A stretch of 6,613 nt of DNA from Clostridia bacterium (GCA_900768805.1 CAAGEF010000217.1:1-6613); one strand, 5' to 3'; positions 1 to 6,440 are shown, numbered from the stretch's first letter. Made by a program: numbers and translations. Notes: generated from the sequence alone by a model not told the origin.

Positions 1-17
1 ACAAACTATAATTTAGC

Positions 18-44
18 TGTTTTTGGTAAGTGTCCCCAAAAACA
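18..44. repeat. 9-bp inverted repeat, REP-like palindrome
   Basis: Positions 18-26 (TGTTTTTGG) are perfectly complementary to 36-44 (CCAAAAACA) around a 9-base loop. The loop side reads TAAGTGTCC followed by CC, so the core contains GGTAAGTGTCCCC. Neither strand has a T-run directly after the arms, so it does not look like a simple intrinsic terminator. It sits just beyond the lon terminator. From memory, short GGGGAC-type palindromes recur as scattered intergenic repeats in several Bacillota; membership in such a family here is inference, because only one copy is visible in the window. Confidence 0.5.
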
Positions 45-48
45 TATT

Positions 49-81
49 AAAAAATTCCCCGATTATATCAGAGAATTTTTT
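49..81 (-). terminator. Intrinsic terminator of the Lon-like protease gene
   Basis: Read on the minus strand, 81 down to 49 forms a 15-pair hairpin with a 3-base ATA loop: A6-TTCTCT-GAT / ATC-GGGGAA-T6. It ends in a run of six T and begins six bases after the lon stop codon. Two of the pairs are T-G wobbles that become A-C mismatches in plus-strand RNA, so the structure is stable only in the minus-strand transcript. This fits termination of lon and not of a gene coming from the other side. Confidence 0.85.
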
Positions 82-86
82 TCTTT

Positions 87-2477
87 TTAATAATTTTTTG
101 ACCCTTCAGAAAATTTCTTCAATTTTTCATGAGCTAAATAATTTATAGTTCCTTTTTGGAAATTGCCATTTTCATCTTTAGTTCCTGCTGGAACTCCTGT
201 TAAAATTTCTATACCTTCATTTATTGTTTTTACAGCATATATATGAAATTTACCATTTGATACAGCTTCTATTATATCATCATTTAAACTTAAATTTCTA
301 ACATTTTGATGTGGAATTATTACTCCTTGTTCACCAGTTAAACCTCTCATTTTGCAAATTTGATAGAAGCCTTCAATTTTTTCATTTACTCCTCCTATTG
401 GTTGGATTTCACCCTTCTGGTTAACTGAACCTGTAACTGCTATAGATTGTTTTATTGGAATACCTGATAAACTTGATAAAATAGCATAAGCTTCTGTACT
501 TGAAGCACTATCACCATCTACTCCTCCATATAATTGTTCGAAACACACACTTGCTGTTAATGAAAGTGGCATATTTTGTGCAAATAATTCACCTAAATAT
601 CCTGTTAAAATCATTACACCTTTTGAATGAGAAGCACCTGACATTTCTACTTCTCTTTCAATATTTACTATTCCTGTTTTACCCATATATGTATTTGCTG
701 TTATTTTAGCAGGCTTTCCAAATGAATAATCACCAATTGTTATAACTGTTAATCCATTTATTTGTCCTACTTTTTCACCTTCTGTTTCTATAAGCAAAGA
801 CTCTTCCTTTATCATTTGTAAATATTTTGTATCATATTTTTTTAATCTATCCACTCTTTCATCTAATGCTTTTTGAACAAATTCTTTTGTAACAACTTTT
901 GATTTTGCAAGTTTTGCCCAAGTAGCAGATTCTCCAACTATTTCACTAATCTCACTAAATTGAGTTGATAATTTCTCTTTATCTCCTGCAAGTTTTGATG
1001 TAAATTCTACAATTTTTGCCATCGCTTCTTTATCTAAATCTATAAGTTCTTCTTGAACACAAAAACTTCTAACAAATTTCGATAATTTTTCTATATTTTC
1101 TGGAGTTCTTGGAGCATCTTCTTCGAATTCTACTTTTAATTTAAATAGTTTTCTAAAATCATCATCTACTGATAATAGTGTATGATAAATTTCTGAATTT
1201 CCTATGATTAATACTTTTAATTCTAATGGTATTGGTTGTGGCTTTAACGAAACAAGCATCATTGAAGATCTTTGATCCATAGTATTTTCTATAGTTATCT
1301 GTTTAACTCTTAATGCTTTTTTTAGTGTCTCATAACATACTTGATTTGATAATAAATCTCTTGCTTGAAATACTATATATCCACCATTTGCTTTATGTAA
1401 CAATCCAGGTTTTAACATTGTGAAATCAGTTTTTAATGCCCCATAATGATTTTCATATTCTAAACCACCAAATATATTGTTATATGAATAATTTGTATCC
1501 ATTATAACTGGCGCACCTTCTAATTTACTATTATCTACAAAAAGATTTACTCTATAATTAAGCCATGGTTCTTTAACTTCTGGTTTCTGCATTTGCGGTT
1601 GAGGATTTTTATTAGACTCTTCTGGTTGTAAAAAGCAACTTACATTTGCTAAAATGTCTTTTTTAATTCCTTCTAAATATATTCCAACTTTTTTATTTCT
1701 CTTATAATTTGCTCTAATTGAATTTATATGTACATTTATTGTAAGTAATGCAATATTAGATTGCCATTCGTCTATCTTTTTTTCAGATTGTCTTTCTATA
1801 ACTTTTATTTCAGATAATGCTTCAAAAACCCAATCTTGAACCAAAGCTGATTTTTCTTCAAATTCTTGTTTTATTGATTCGTCTAATTTATCAAATTCTT
1901 CTTCAGCTAAAGTTTTTCCATCTATCATTGGCATCATATAAACACCATTATTTGTAGATTTTACTTGGAAACCTTGTGCCATTGTTTTTTTATTTAATTT
2001 TTCTAATATTTTTTCTCTTTTTTCTTCAAATTCTTGTTTAATTGCAGCTTTTTCTTTTTCAAAATCATCATTATTAAAAGTTTTTTTCAAATCTCTTCTA
2101 ATATCTTTTATAAAATTTTCCATTGTTTCTTTGAAGACTTTACCTTGTCCTGCTGGAAAAGAAACAGCTACTGGCTCATTAGGATTATCAAAATTATATA
2201 TATAACACCAATCATTTGGAGTTTTACATTTTTCTGCTTTTCTACTAAGATATTTCTTTGTATACATTGTTTTTCCAACGCCTGTTGGACCTTCTAAATA
2301 CAAATTATATCCTTTTATATCTATATCTAAACCAAATTTTAAAGCTTTTATTCCTCTTTCTTGACCATAAATCAAATCAGTAGTATCTAAAAGCTCTTTT
2401 GTTGTTTCAAATTTAAATTGATTAGGATTACATATATCTTTTAAATCCTTTGGTTTTAACTCGTTTTCTCTTCTCAT
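87..2477 (-). CDS. Lon-family AAA+ serine protease (COG1067 type)
   Basis: This 796-residue protein has the architecture of the bacterial Lon-like proteases grouped in COG1067 (AAA_32 plus Lon_C), not of classical LonA, since it lacks the N-terminal substrate-binding LON domain. The ATPase part starts with IYGQERGIKAL (36-46) and a Walker A GPTGVGKT (63-70). A long charged, Lys/Glu-rich helical insertion follows (about 130-240). The segment HKANGGYIVFQARDLL (361-376) occupies the Walker B position but has Gln-Ala where acidic residues are usual. The S16 peptidase domain is at the C-terminus, with VDGDSAS giving catalytic Ser657 and GGVNEK giving Lys700, the Ser-Lys dyad. It probably degrades unfolded or specific proteins in the cytoplasm; no substrate can be inferred. 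The start is supported by AAAGGAG at 2485-2491, 7 bases upstream. It is the last gene before a strong terminator and has its own promoter candidate, though read-through from rimI is possible. Confidence 0.93.
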   Translation of the reverse strand: MRRENELKPKDLKDICNPNQFKFETTKELLDTTDLIYGQERGIKALKFGLDIDIKGYNLYLEGPTGVGKTMYTKKYLSRKAEKCKTPNDWCYIYNFDNPNEPVAVSFPAGQGKVFKETMENFIKDIRRDLKKTFNNDDFEKEKAAIKQEFEEKREKILEKLNKKTMAQGFQVKSTNNGVYMMPMIDGKTLAEEEFDKLDESIKQEFEEKSALVQDWVFEALSEIKVIERQSEKKIDEWQSNIALLTINVHINSIRANYKRNKKVGIYLEGIKKDILANVSCFLQPEESNKNPQPQMQKPEVKEPWLNYRVNLFVDNSKLEGAPVIMDTNYSYNNIFGGLEYENHYGALKTDFTMLKPGLLHKANGGYIVFQARDLLSNQVCYETLKKALRVKQITIENTMDQRSSMMLVSLKPQPIPLELKVLIIGNSEIYHTLLSVDDDFRKLFKLKVEFEEDAPRTPENIEKLSKFVRSFCVQEELIDLDKEAMAKIVEFTSKLAGDKEKLSTQFSEISEIVGESATWAKLAKSKVVTKEFVQKALDERVDRLKKYDTKYLQMIKEESLLIETEGEKVGQINGLTVITIGDYSFGKPAKITANTYMGKTGIVNIEREVEMSGASHSKGVMILTGYLGELFAQNMPLSLTASVCFEQLYGGVDGDSASSTEAYAILSSLSGIPIKQSIAVTGSVNQKGEIQPIGGVNEKIEGFYQICKMRGLTGEQGVIIPHQNVRNLSLNDDIIEAVSNGKFHIYAVKTINEGIEILTGVPAGTKDENGNFQKGTINYLAHEKLKKFSEGSKNY

Positions 2478-2505
2478 TCGATTTCTCCTTTGTATCTTTT
2501 TTGTT

Positions 2506-2534
2506 ATTTTATCCTATAACTATTTTTTTTTCAA
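2506..2534 (-). promoter_or_regulatory. Candidate sigma-A promoter for the Lon-like gene
   Basis: On the minus strand, TTGAAA (2529-2534) and TAAAAT (2506-2511) are separated by 17 bases; each matches the consensus at 5 of 6 positions. It lies between the rimI stop and the lon ribosome binding site, with no convincing terminator between the two genes. lon may therefore be transcribed both from here and as the tail of the upstream operon. No heat-shock operator (CIRCE or CtsR-type) is visible. Confidence 0.55.
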
Positions 2535-2551
2535 TGCAAAATTCTACATTT

Positions 2552-2992
2552 TTATAAATAAAAATCCATAAGTATTGCATCACTATTTCCATTATAGTAA
2601 TTCTTTCTTATTCCAACTTCTTTAAATCCAAATTTTTCATACATTTTTCTTGCAGGAATATTATTTTCATTTACTTCTAGTGCAATTTTGTTAACATTAT
2701 ATTCTTCAGATAATAAAATCAACTTTTTCATTAAGCTAGCAGCAATACCTTTTCTTCTCATATTATTTTTTACAACAATATTCATTATCTCTATATAATC
2801 AAAATTATAAGTAATTCCTGCAAATCCGACTATTTCATCATCTATAAAAGCTACTATATATTTCGAATTTTGATTTTCTAATTCTGACTTTAAAATTTCT
2901 GGTGTCCAAAATTCATCAAATTCTGTTTGTAATGTATTTTTTAAAACATTATAATCTTTTAAAGTCATTTCATCTATTATAATATTTCCCAT
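2552..2992 (-). CDS. rimI: Ribosomal protein S18 alanine N-acetyltransferase
   Basis: This 146-residue single-domain GNAT acetyltransferase transfers acetyl from acetyl-CoA to the N-terminal alanine of ribosomal protein S18; related enzymes can have wider targets. The acetyl-CoA binding motif is RRKGIA (79-84). The RimI-type C-terminal half follows: LEV with Glu106, then N-x-x-A-x-x-M-Tyr118-EKFGF, then GIRKNYY and DAILM. The 12-residue spacing of Glu106 to Tyr118 equals that of the catalytic Glu103 and Tyr115 of enterobacterial RimI. Length is normal for the family. Its AGGAAG ribosome binding site (2997-3002) overlaps the tsaB stop codon, with an 8-base gap between the genes, which implies translational coupling. 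In Bacillus the order tsaE-tsaB-rimI-tsaD is standard; here the first three are kept and tsaD does not follow. Confidence 0.92.
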   Translation of the reverse strand: MGNIIIDEMTLKDYNVLKNTLQTEFDEFWTPEILKSELENQNSKYIVAFIDDEIVGFAGITYNFDYIEIMNIVVKNNMRRKGIAASLMKKLILLSEEYNVNKIALEVNENNIPARKMYEKFGFKEVGIRKNYYNGNSDAILMDFYL

Positions 2993-3000
2993 AAATCTTC

Positions 3001-3648
3001 CTACATTTTATTTCTTAAATATATTGGTACGACTGTATCTGCATTTTTCAAATTATTTTCTAAAAATTTTTTATACGACATTTTCCCAACATTTTTGGCA
3101 TATTGCTCATTTATTTCTGAAAAATGTATATTTTTTATATTTGCTTTTAACACTTCTTTATGTAATACTCCACCATTTCCTATAACATTAATTGTCTCAT
3201 ATTTTTTTATTTTTTCAATGGCAATATTTATATCATCTGCCAAATATTCCTCTATTTTATTATAATTTTTGTCAAATATTCCCATATACACTTGATTATT
3301 TCTAGCATCTATTAAGCTTACTATTGGTAAATCTGATTCAACATTTCTTGCTAATGTTTCTAAAGATGTTACAGAAGCTACTGGAAGGTTAAAAACTTCA
3401 GCCATAGCTTTAACAGAAGCAACTCCAATTCTTATTCCAGTAAAAGAGCCTGGCCCTACATCTACTCCTATTAAATTTATATCTTTTAATTCAAGCTTAT
3501 TCTTTTCCAAAATTTCTTTTACTATTGGCATTAAATTTTCTGAATGTGTTAATCCACTATCCAAATTTATTTCATCAATAACTTGTTCGTCCTCTAAAAT
3601 TGCAACTGAACATATTTTAGATGTTGTATCAATAGCTAATATTTTCAT
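3001..3648 (-). CDS. tsaB: tRNA t6A threonylcarbamoyltransferase complex subunit TsaB
   Basis: TsaB is the dimer partner that binds and activates TsaD. With TsaE and the TsaC-type enzyme it makes N6-threonylcarbamoyladenosine at position 37 of tRNAs reading ANN codons. The 215-residue protein shows the ASKHA fold signatures of the family: ILAIDTTS at the N-terminus (3-10), THSENLMP (34-41), and the hallmark GPGSFTGIRIG (65-75), followed by a helix with AVASVTSLETLA-like residues near 92-103. The second lobe is diverged and shorter than in TsaD, as is normal for TsaB, and ends VVPIYLR near the C-terminus. The start has an AGAGGAG site (3654-3660) that overlaps the tsaE stop codon; the gap is 11 bases. 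It acts in the cytoplasm. Everything seen is typical. Confidence 0.96.
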   Translation of the reverse strand: MKILAIDTTSKICSVAILEDEQVIDEINLDSGLTHSENLMPIVKEILEKNKLELKDINLIGVDVGPGSFTGIRIGVASVKAMAEVFNLPVASVTSLETLARNVESDLPIVSLIDARNNQVYMGIFDKNYNKIEEYLADDINIAIEKIKKYETINVIGNGGVLHKEVLKANIKNIHFSEINEQYAKNVGKMSYKKFLENNLKNADTVVPIYLRNKM

Positions 3649-3659
3649 ATAAACTCCTC

Positions 3660-4103
3660 TTATATTTCTAATTTTGAATCTCCGAAAAATTCAATATTTA
3701 TATATCTTTTATTTATATCTTCTTCATCTTTTGAAAAACTTAATTTTATATAATCTTTTGGTAAAATATTTTCAATCATTTCTCCCCATTCTATTATACA
3801 TGCCCCTTTTTCAAAATATTCTTCTCCACCAATTGCATAAAATTCATCTTCATCTGAAAGCCTGTAAACATCAAAATGATATATATTAAGATTTTCAGTA
3901 TTGTATTCATTAACAAGCGTAAAAGTAGGACTCGAAATTTCGTTTTCAAGTCCATAATATTTTAAAATTCCTTCAGTAAACTTTGTTTTACCAGATCCCA
4001 AATCTCCTGTTAAAACAATTACTGTATTTTTATTTAATTGTTTTGCTATTTTATAAGCAAATTCTATTGTTTCTTGTTCTGAATTTGATACTATTTTTGG
4101 CAT
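3660..4103 (-). CDS. tsaE: tRNA t6A biosynthesis ATPase TsaE
   Basis: TsaE is a small P-loop ATPase that binds the TsaB-TsaD complex and resets it between rounds of t6A synthesis. Visible motifs are the Walker A GDLGSGKT (33-40), the switch-like SSPTFTLVNEY (57-67), HFDVYRL (76-82) and the family's IEWGE (104-108). At 147 residues the length is typical. The start is set by AAAGGAG (4109-4115), five bases upstream and overlapping the stop codon of the preceding membrane-protein gene. It is followed after 11 bases by tsaB. The overlapping ribosome binding sites argue for one transcript covering 4737 down to 2552. Confidence 0.96.
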   Translation of the reverse strand: MPKIVSNSEQETIEFAYKIAKQLNKNTVIVLTGDLGSGKTKFTEGILKYYGLENEISSPTFTLVNEYNTENLNIYHFDVYRLSDEDEFYAIGGEEYFEKGACIIEWGEMIENILPKDYIKLSFSKDEEDINKRYINIEFFGDSKLEI

Positions 4104-4113
4104 ATTTTCTCCT

Positions 4114-4737
4114 TTATAAAACCAACCATGCTCCTACTGAAAATGTTATAAGTAAACTTCCTAATAAATATCTAAGCATTAAAACAGCTTTTGGTGTAGG
4201 ACAGTAAACTTCTTTATTGTTCTTTTTATTAACAAAAATTGTTATAACTTCACCAAGTTTTGGATTTACACTAGTTTTATCATTTCCATGATACATAGCT
4301 ACTTGTCCATTTATACTATATTTATAAACTGGATTATATCTATAATCTGCGCCTTGCTCAAAACTTACGCATTTTGCTTCAAATGGAATTGTACATCTTT
4401 TTTTAGCACTTTTATTTCTTAAATAATCATCAAAAAATAATTGAATTGCAACTAAAGATAAAAAAGCTATAGCAATTTCCTTTATTGAGTTTTGGAAAGT
4501 AATACTATACCCTAAAATTTTTGATATTGGATATACTAATACAGCTAAACCAAAATCTGTAATTAACCAACCTAAAAAGTTAGAAAAAGTTAATATAATT
4601 CCCATACCAACAATTGCTTGACCAATAATTATTGCACCAACTAAATTAATATTTAAATCTATTCCTATTTTTACAAAAATAATTGAAACTATAAACCATA
4701 ATAATACTGTAAGTTTTCTTGCCTTTTTGCTATTCAT
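4114..4737 (-). CDS. Multi-pass membrane protein with DUF3592-like domain
   Basis: I do not recognise a function. The 207-residue protein has four predicted membrane segments in its first half (about 8-26, 31-51, 53-75 and 83-102), a soluble stretch (about 104-184), and one last membrane segment at the C-terminus (about 187-207). The soluble part reads like a DUF3592-type domain: PVYKYSINGQ (136-145), then a conserved-looking P-x-x-G-E-x-I-x-I-F-V-N (159-170) and a KEVYCPT end. That assignment rests on pattern memory only. N-terminal MNSKKARK is positive, suggesting the N-terminus is inside. The gene appears to lead the tsaE-tsaB-rimI cluster: its stop overlaps the tsaE ribosome binding site. 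Its own start is 13 bases from the nearest Shine-Dalgarno core, which is long, but no better in-frame start is present. Confidence 0.8.
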   Translation of the reverse strand: MNSKKARKLTVLLWFIVSIIFVKIGIDLNINLVGAIIIGQAIVGMGIILTFSNFLGWLITDFGLAVLVYPISKILGYSITFQNSIKEIAIAFLSLVAIQLFFDDYLRNKSAKKRCTIPFEAKCVSFEQGADYRYNPVYKYSINGQVAMYHGNDKTSVNPKLGEVITIFVNKKNNKEVYCPTPKAVLMLRYLLGSLLITFSVGAWLVL

Positions 4738-4750
4738 TATAATTCATCTT

Positions 4751-4757
4751 CTCCTTT
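4751..4757 (-). promoter_or_regulatory. Ribosome binding site with unusual spacing and a 5-codon leader ORF
   Basis: AAAGGAG on the minus strand lies 13 bases before the ATG of the membrane-protein gene, longer than the 5-7 bases seen for lon, tsaE and tsaB here. Another ATG at 4745-4747, only 3 bases after the site, opens a tiny frame (ATG AAT TAT AAT GAA TAG, ending at 4730) that overlaps the real start in another frame. It could be chance, or a small coupling device that lets ribosomes restart on the real ATG. Confidence 0.4.
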
Positions 4758-4771
4758 GTAACTTTTTTTAG

Positions 4772-4801
4772 ATTATATCATTAAATCGACTTTTTTTGCA
4801 A
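4772..4801 (-). promoter_or_regulatory. Candidate extended -10 promoter for the membrane protein-tsaE-tsaB-rimI cluster
   Basis: Minus-strand TATAAT (4772-4777) is preceded by TGA, giving the extended -10 form TGnTATAAT. A TTGCAA (4796-4801) lies 18 bases upstream and matches the -35 consensus at 4 of 6 positions. It is located between the Ham1-like gene and the membrane-protein gene, where no terminator hairpin is visible, so read-through from upstream is also possible. Confidence 0.6.
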
Positions 4802-4825
4802 TATGTTTTTTATATCATTTTTGTA

Positions 4826-5398
4826 TCATTTGTTATCTTCATACCATTTTGCAAACATTTCTAAAGCAGAATATGAACCATCTATATTCCTTCTATTATC
4901 TCTTTCTTCTGAAGTCATTTCTGCCATTGTTTTTTCAAAACCTTTAGGTTTAAAAATATACCATAAATCCGACCATTTTTCTTTTTTATTTTCTCCTTGG
5001 ATTTTTTCAGAAATATTTCCTGGATGTTCACCATAAAAATATTTAATATCTTTTCCATCATGATATGCTAAACATTCTTTAAATGCACATTTTCTATCAC
5101 TTTTGTTTTCCATCAATTTTAAAATTCCTTCTATTCCTAATGTATCCAAAGAAAAATTAACATAAGCTCTCGGAAACCCATTTAATGCATCTATAAAAAA
5201 ACCAGAATCTAAAGCTATACAAGGTTTTCCTACTAATTTATAAGCCTGTTCTACTTTTGCTTTTGCAATTTCTTTTAAATCATCACTTCTTGGCTCATCT
5301 AAATCATATTCAAAAGTTGAAAATTTCAAATTCTTGAAATATTTTTCAGCAGATTTTGCTTTACCTTTATTATGTGTTACAAAAATAATTTCTTCCAT
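4826..5398 (-). CDS. Divergent Ham1/RdgB-like non-canonical purine NTP pyrophosphatase
   Basis: The 190-residue protein belongs to the ITPase (Ham1/RdgB) family, whose members hydrolyse dITP, ITP and XTP to monophosphates and keep deaminated purines out of nucleic acids. The N-terminal half is convincing: VTHNKGK (7-13) for the T-x-N-x-x-K nucleotide motif, Glu35 with LKEIAKAKVEQAY (41-53), and LDSGFFIDALNGFPRAYV (63-80) holding the metal/catalytic Asp64. The C-terminal half departs from the family. The usual FGYDP loop is replaced by WSDLW (142-146) before FKPKGFEKTMAEM (149-161), and the usual SHR motif is absent, with NIDGSYSAL (171-179) in its place. It may therefore be a paralogue with altered substrate choice, so no gene symbol is given. 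The start has AGGAG at 5406-5410, seven bases upstream. It appears to be transcribed alone or with the cluster that follows. Confidence 0.85.
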   Translation of the reverse strand: MEEIIFVTHNKGKAKSAEKYFKNLKFSTFEYDLDEPRSDDLKEIAKAKVEQAYKLVGKPCIALDSGFFIDALNGFPRAYVNFSLDTLGIEGILKLMENKSDRKCAFKECLAYHDGKDIKYFYGEHPGNISEKIQGENKKEKWSDLWYIFKPKGFEKTMAEMTSEERDNRRNIDGSYSALEMFAKWYEDNK

Positions 5399-5432
5399 GA
5401 CTAATCTCCTATATTTTTTATTAAGTATTTAC

Positions 5433-5461
5433 ATTATACACCTCAAAATTTATTTTGTCAT
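5433..5461 (-). promoter_or_regulatory. Promoter for the Ham1/RdgB-like gene
   Basis: Minus-strand ATGACA (5456-5461; 5 of 6 matches to -35) and a perfect TATAAT (5433-5438) are separated by exactly 17 bases. The start of transcription would fall near 5426, giving a leader of roughly 28 bases that contains the AGGAG site. It begins about 20 bases after the tail of the terminator of the upstream dockerin gene, so the two genes look like separate transcription units. Confidence 0.75.
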
Positions 5462-5480
5462 TACATTATTTTCTTATTAT

Positions 5481-5519
5481 AAAATGACGAAACGCAGGGA
5501 AATTATCCCCTGCATCTCA
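5481..5519 (-). terminator. Intrinsic terminator of the dockerin-type gene
   Basis: On the minus strand, 5508-5519 pairs with 5488-5499 around the 8-base loop GATAATTT. The strong core is GCAGGG/CCCTGC, lengthened to about 12 pairs by three G-T wobbles. The T-tract is modest (TCATTTT, down to 5481). The wobbles would be mismatches in plus-strand RNA, so the structure is built for the minus-strand transcript. It lies about 40 bases after the stop of the gene at 5559-6440. Confidence 0.7.
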
Positions 5520-5521
5520 GC

Positions 5522-5535
5522 GTGTTTGGTGTTAT
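5522..5535. repeat. Inverted repeat, 3'-UTR copy (pairs with 6461-6476)
   Basis: The plus strand reads GTGTTTGGTGTTAT. Its reverse complement, ATAACACCAAACAC, matches 6461-6476 (ATAACACACCAAACAC) apart from a 2-base insertion; 11 bases are exact. It lies between the stop codon of the dockerin-type gene and its terminator hairpin. Confidence 0.6.
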
Positions 5536-5558
5536 AAATTATTTAAACTTCTTATTTC

Positions 5559-6440
5559 TTATCTGCCAACACAAAGAATATAAGTGTCATCCCTTGCAGA
5601 TATGCTCCAAAAATCTGAACGATTACCTGCCCAATTTTCGAAGCAAGCTAAATCTTCAGAATATAACAACTCATCTTCTGAAACTTCTTCTATACTTGGA
5701 AAAAGATAAATTGTTATCATACCATCAATGGCTTCATGCATTACTTCCGCACTGCCATCTGCGAGTGCGGTTACATATACTCTGCCTCTACTAAGAGCTT
5801 TTATACTCTCATCAAGTTCAGAATTTCTACATCCAGAAATGATTTTATAAGCACATATCGGTGGTGCCATAAGTACCGGATGATTCCAGGACCACACGAA
5901 ATAGCCATTTTCTTCAGCTATATAAACCTCGGTTCCATCAACTTCGAAACTCCAAAATGTGTCTGAATAAATATCTTCAGAATAATTTTCAAACACATTA
6001 TCTGTTACAAGAACAGAATTAAGAGTTCTAATTTCTAATGTGTTATCATCTGACACAGATATATTGCAAATCAATTTCTTCATTTCTTCTTCAAGCACTT
6101 TTTTTGTATCTTCGTTTGCCTCATCGAACTTAACAGTTCTGCAAGCAACGCCGATATTATCATCACTGCCTAAAAGAAGCTTTTTCAAGTACACAATATC
6201 TCTTAAAGAGAGTTCGTCAGTTTCCAGAACCTTGTGATAACCAATAATCAAATCGGTTATAGTTATTGAACCATCTTTGTTCAAGTCATAACATGAGTCA
6301 AATGAATCGAGTAATTCAACAGGCTCTGCGGCAGCAGATTCTACCACTGTCAAATTTAATTCCTGTGCAGCAACAGTAGTTGCAAGTACACCGGAAAACA
6401 TAAAAATAATGGTTAATGCGATTGTAACGAATTTTTTCAT
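5559..6440 (-). CDS. Secreted protein with a degenerate N-terminal type I dockerin
   Basis: The 293-residue protein begins with a clear Sec signal peptide (MKK, hydrophobic stretch to about 20, likely cut after VAA at 23-25). Next is a dockerin-like segment. The first calcium loop DLNKDGSITITDL (52-64) is complete, with Asp52, Asn54, Asp56, Ser58 and Asp63. The second repeat keeps only its helix, LSLRDIVYLKKLLLG (77-91), and lacks the D-x-N-x-D-G loop. Dockerins bind cohesin modules in cellulosome-like assemblies, but no cohesin is in the window. The rest (about 100-293) matches no family I recognise; it is acidic, rich in aromatic residues, and contains six cysteines (positions 100, 125, 196, 204, 266, 290). 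No catalytic motif is evident. The gene has AAAGGA (6451-6456) 10 bases before the ATG, its own promoter and terminator, and about 40% G+C against 22-28% in its neighbours, which suggests acquisition by transfer. Function is unknown. Confidence 0.85.
   Translation of the reverse strand: MKKFVTIALTIIFMFSGVLATTVAAQELNLTVVESAAAEPVELLDSFDSCYDLNKDGSITITDLIIGYHKVLETDELSLRDIVYLKKLLLGSDDNIGVACRTVKFDEANEDTKKVLEEEMKKLICNISVSDDNTLEIRTLNSVLVTDNVFENYSEDIYSDTFWSFEVDGTEVYIAEENGYFVWSWNHPVLMAPPICAYKIISGCRNSELDESIKALSRGRVYVTALADGSAEVMHEAIDGMITIYLFPSIEEVSEDELLYSEDLACFENWAGNRSDFWSISARDDTYILCVGR

Noticed and set aside
500..709. Plus-strand open frame of 69 codons inside the Lon-like gene
   Set aside because: It is rich in Leu, His and Tyr, as expected for the antisense of an AT-rich gene; no ribosome binding site, and it lies wholly within a strongly supported gene.
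2034..2297. Plus-strand open frame rich in Phe, Ile and Ser
   Set aside because: It is the complement of the Lys/Glu-rich part of the protease; composition explains it.
2520..2551. Possible terminator between rimI and the Lon-like gene
   Set aside because: Only about 4 pairs (AATG/CATT) can form, with a large loop; the long A-run on the transcript strand is not a T-tract.
4738..4825. Possible riboswitch or leader RNA before the membrane-protein gene
   Set aside because: The span is under 90 bases, nearly all A/T, with no paired stems; it is fully explained by a promoter and ribosome binding site.
5522..5794. Plus-strand open frame of 90 codons overlapping the 3' end of the dockerin gene
   Set aside because: No promoter or ribosome binding site on the plus strand, and its start lies in the repeat/terminator region of the minus-strand gene.
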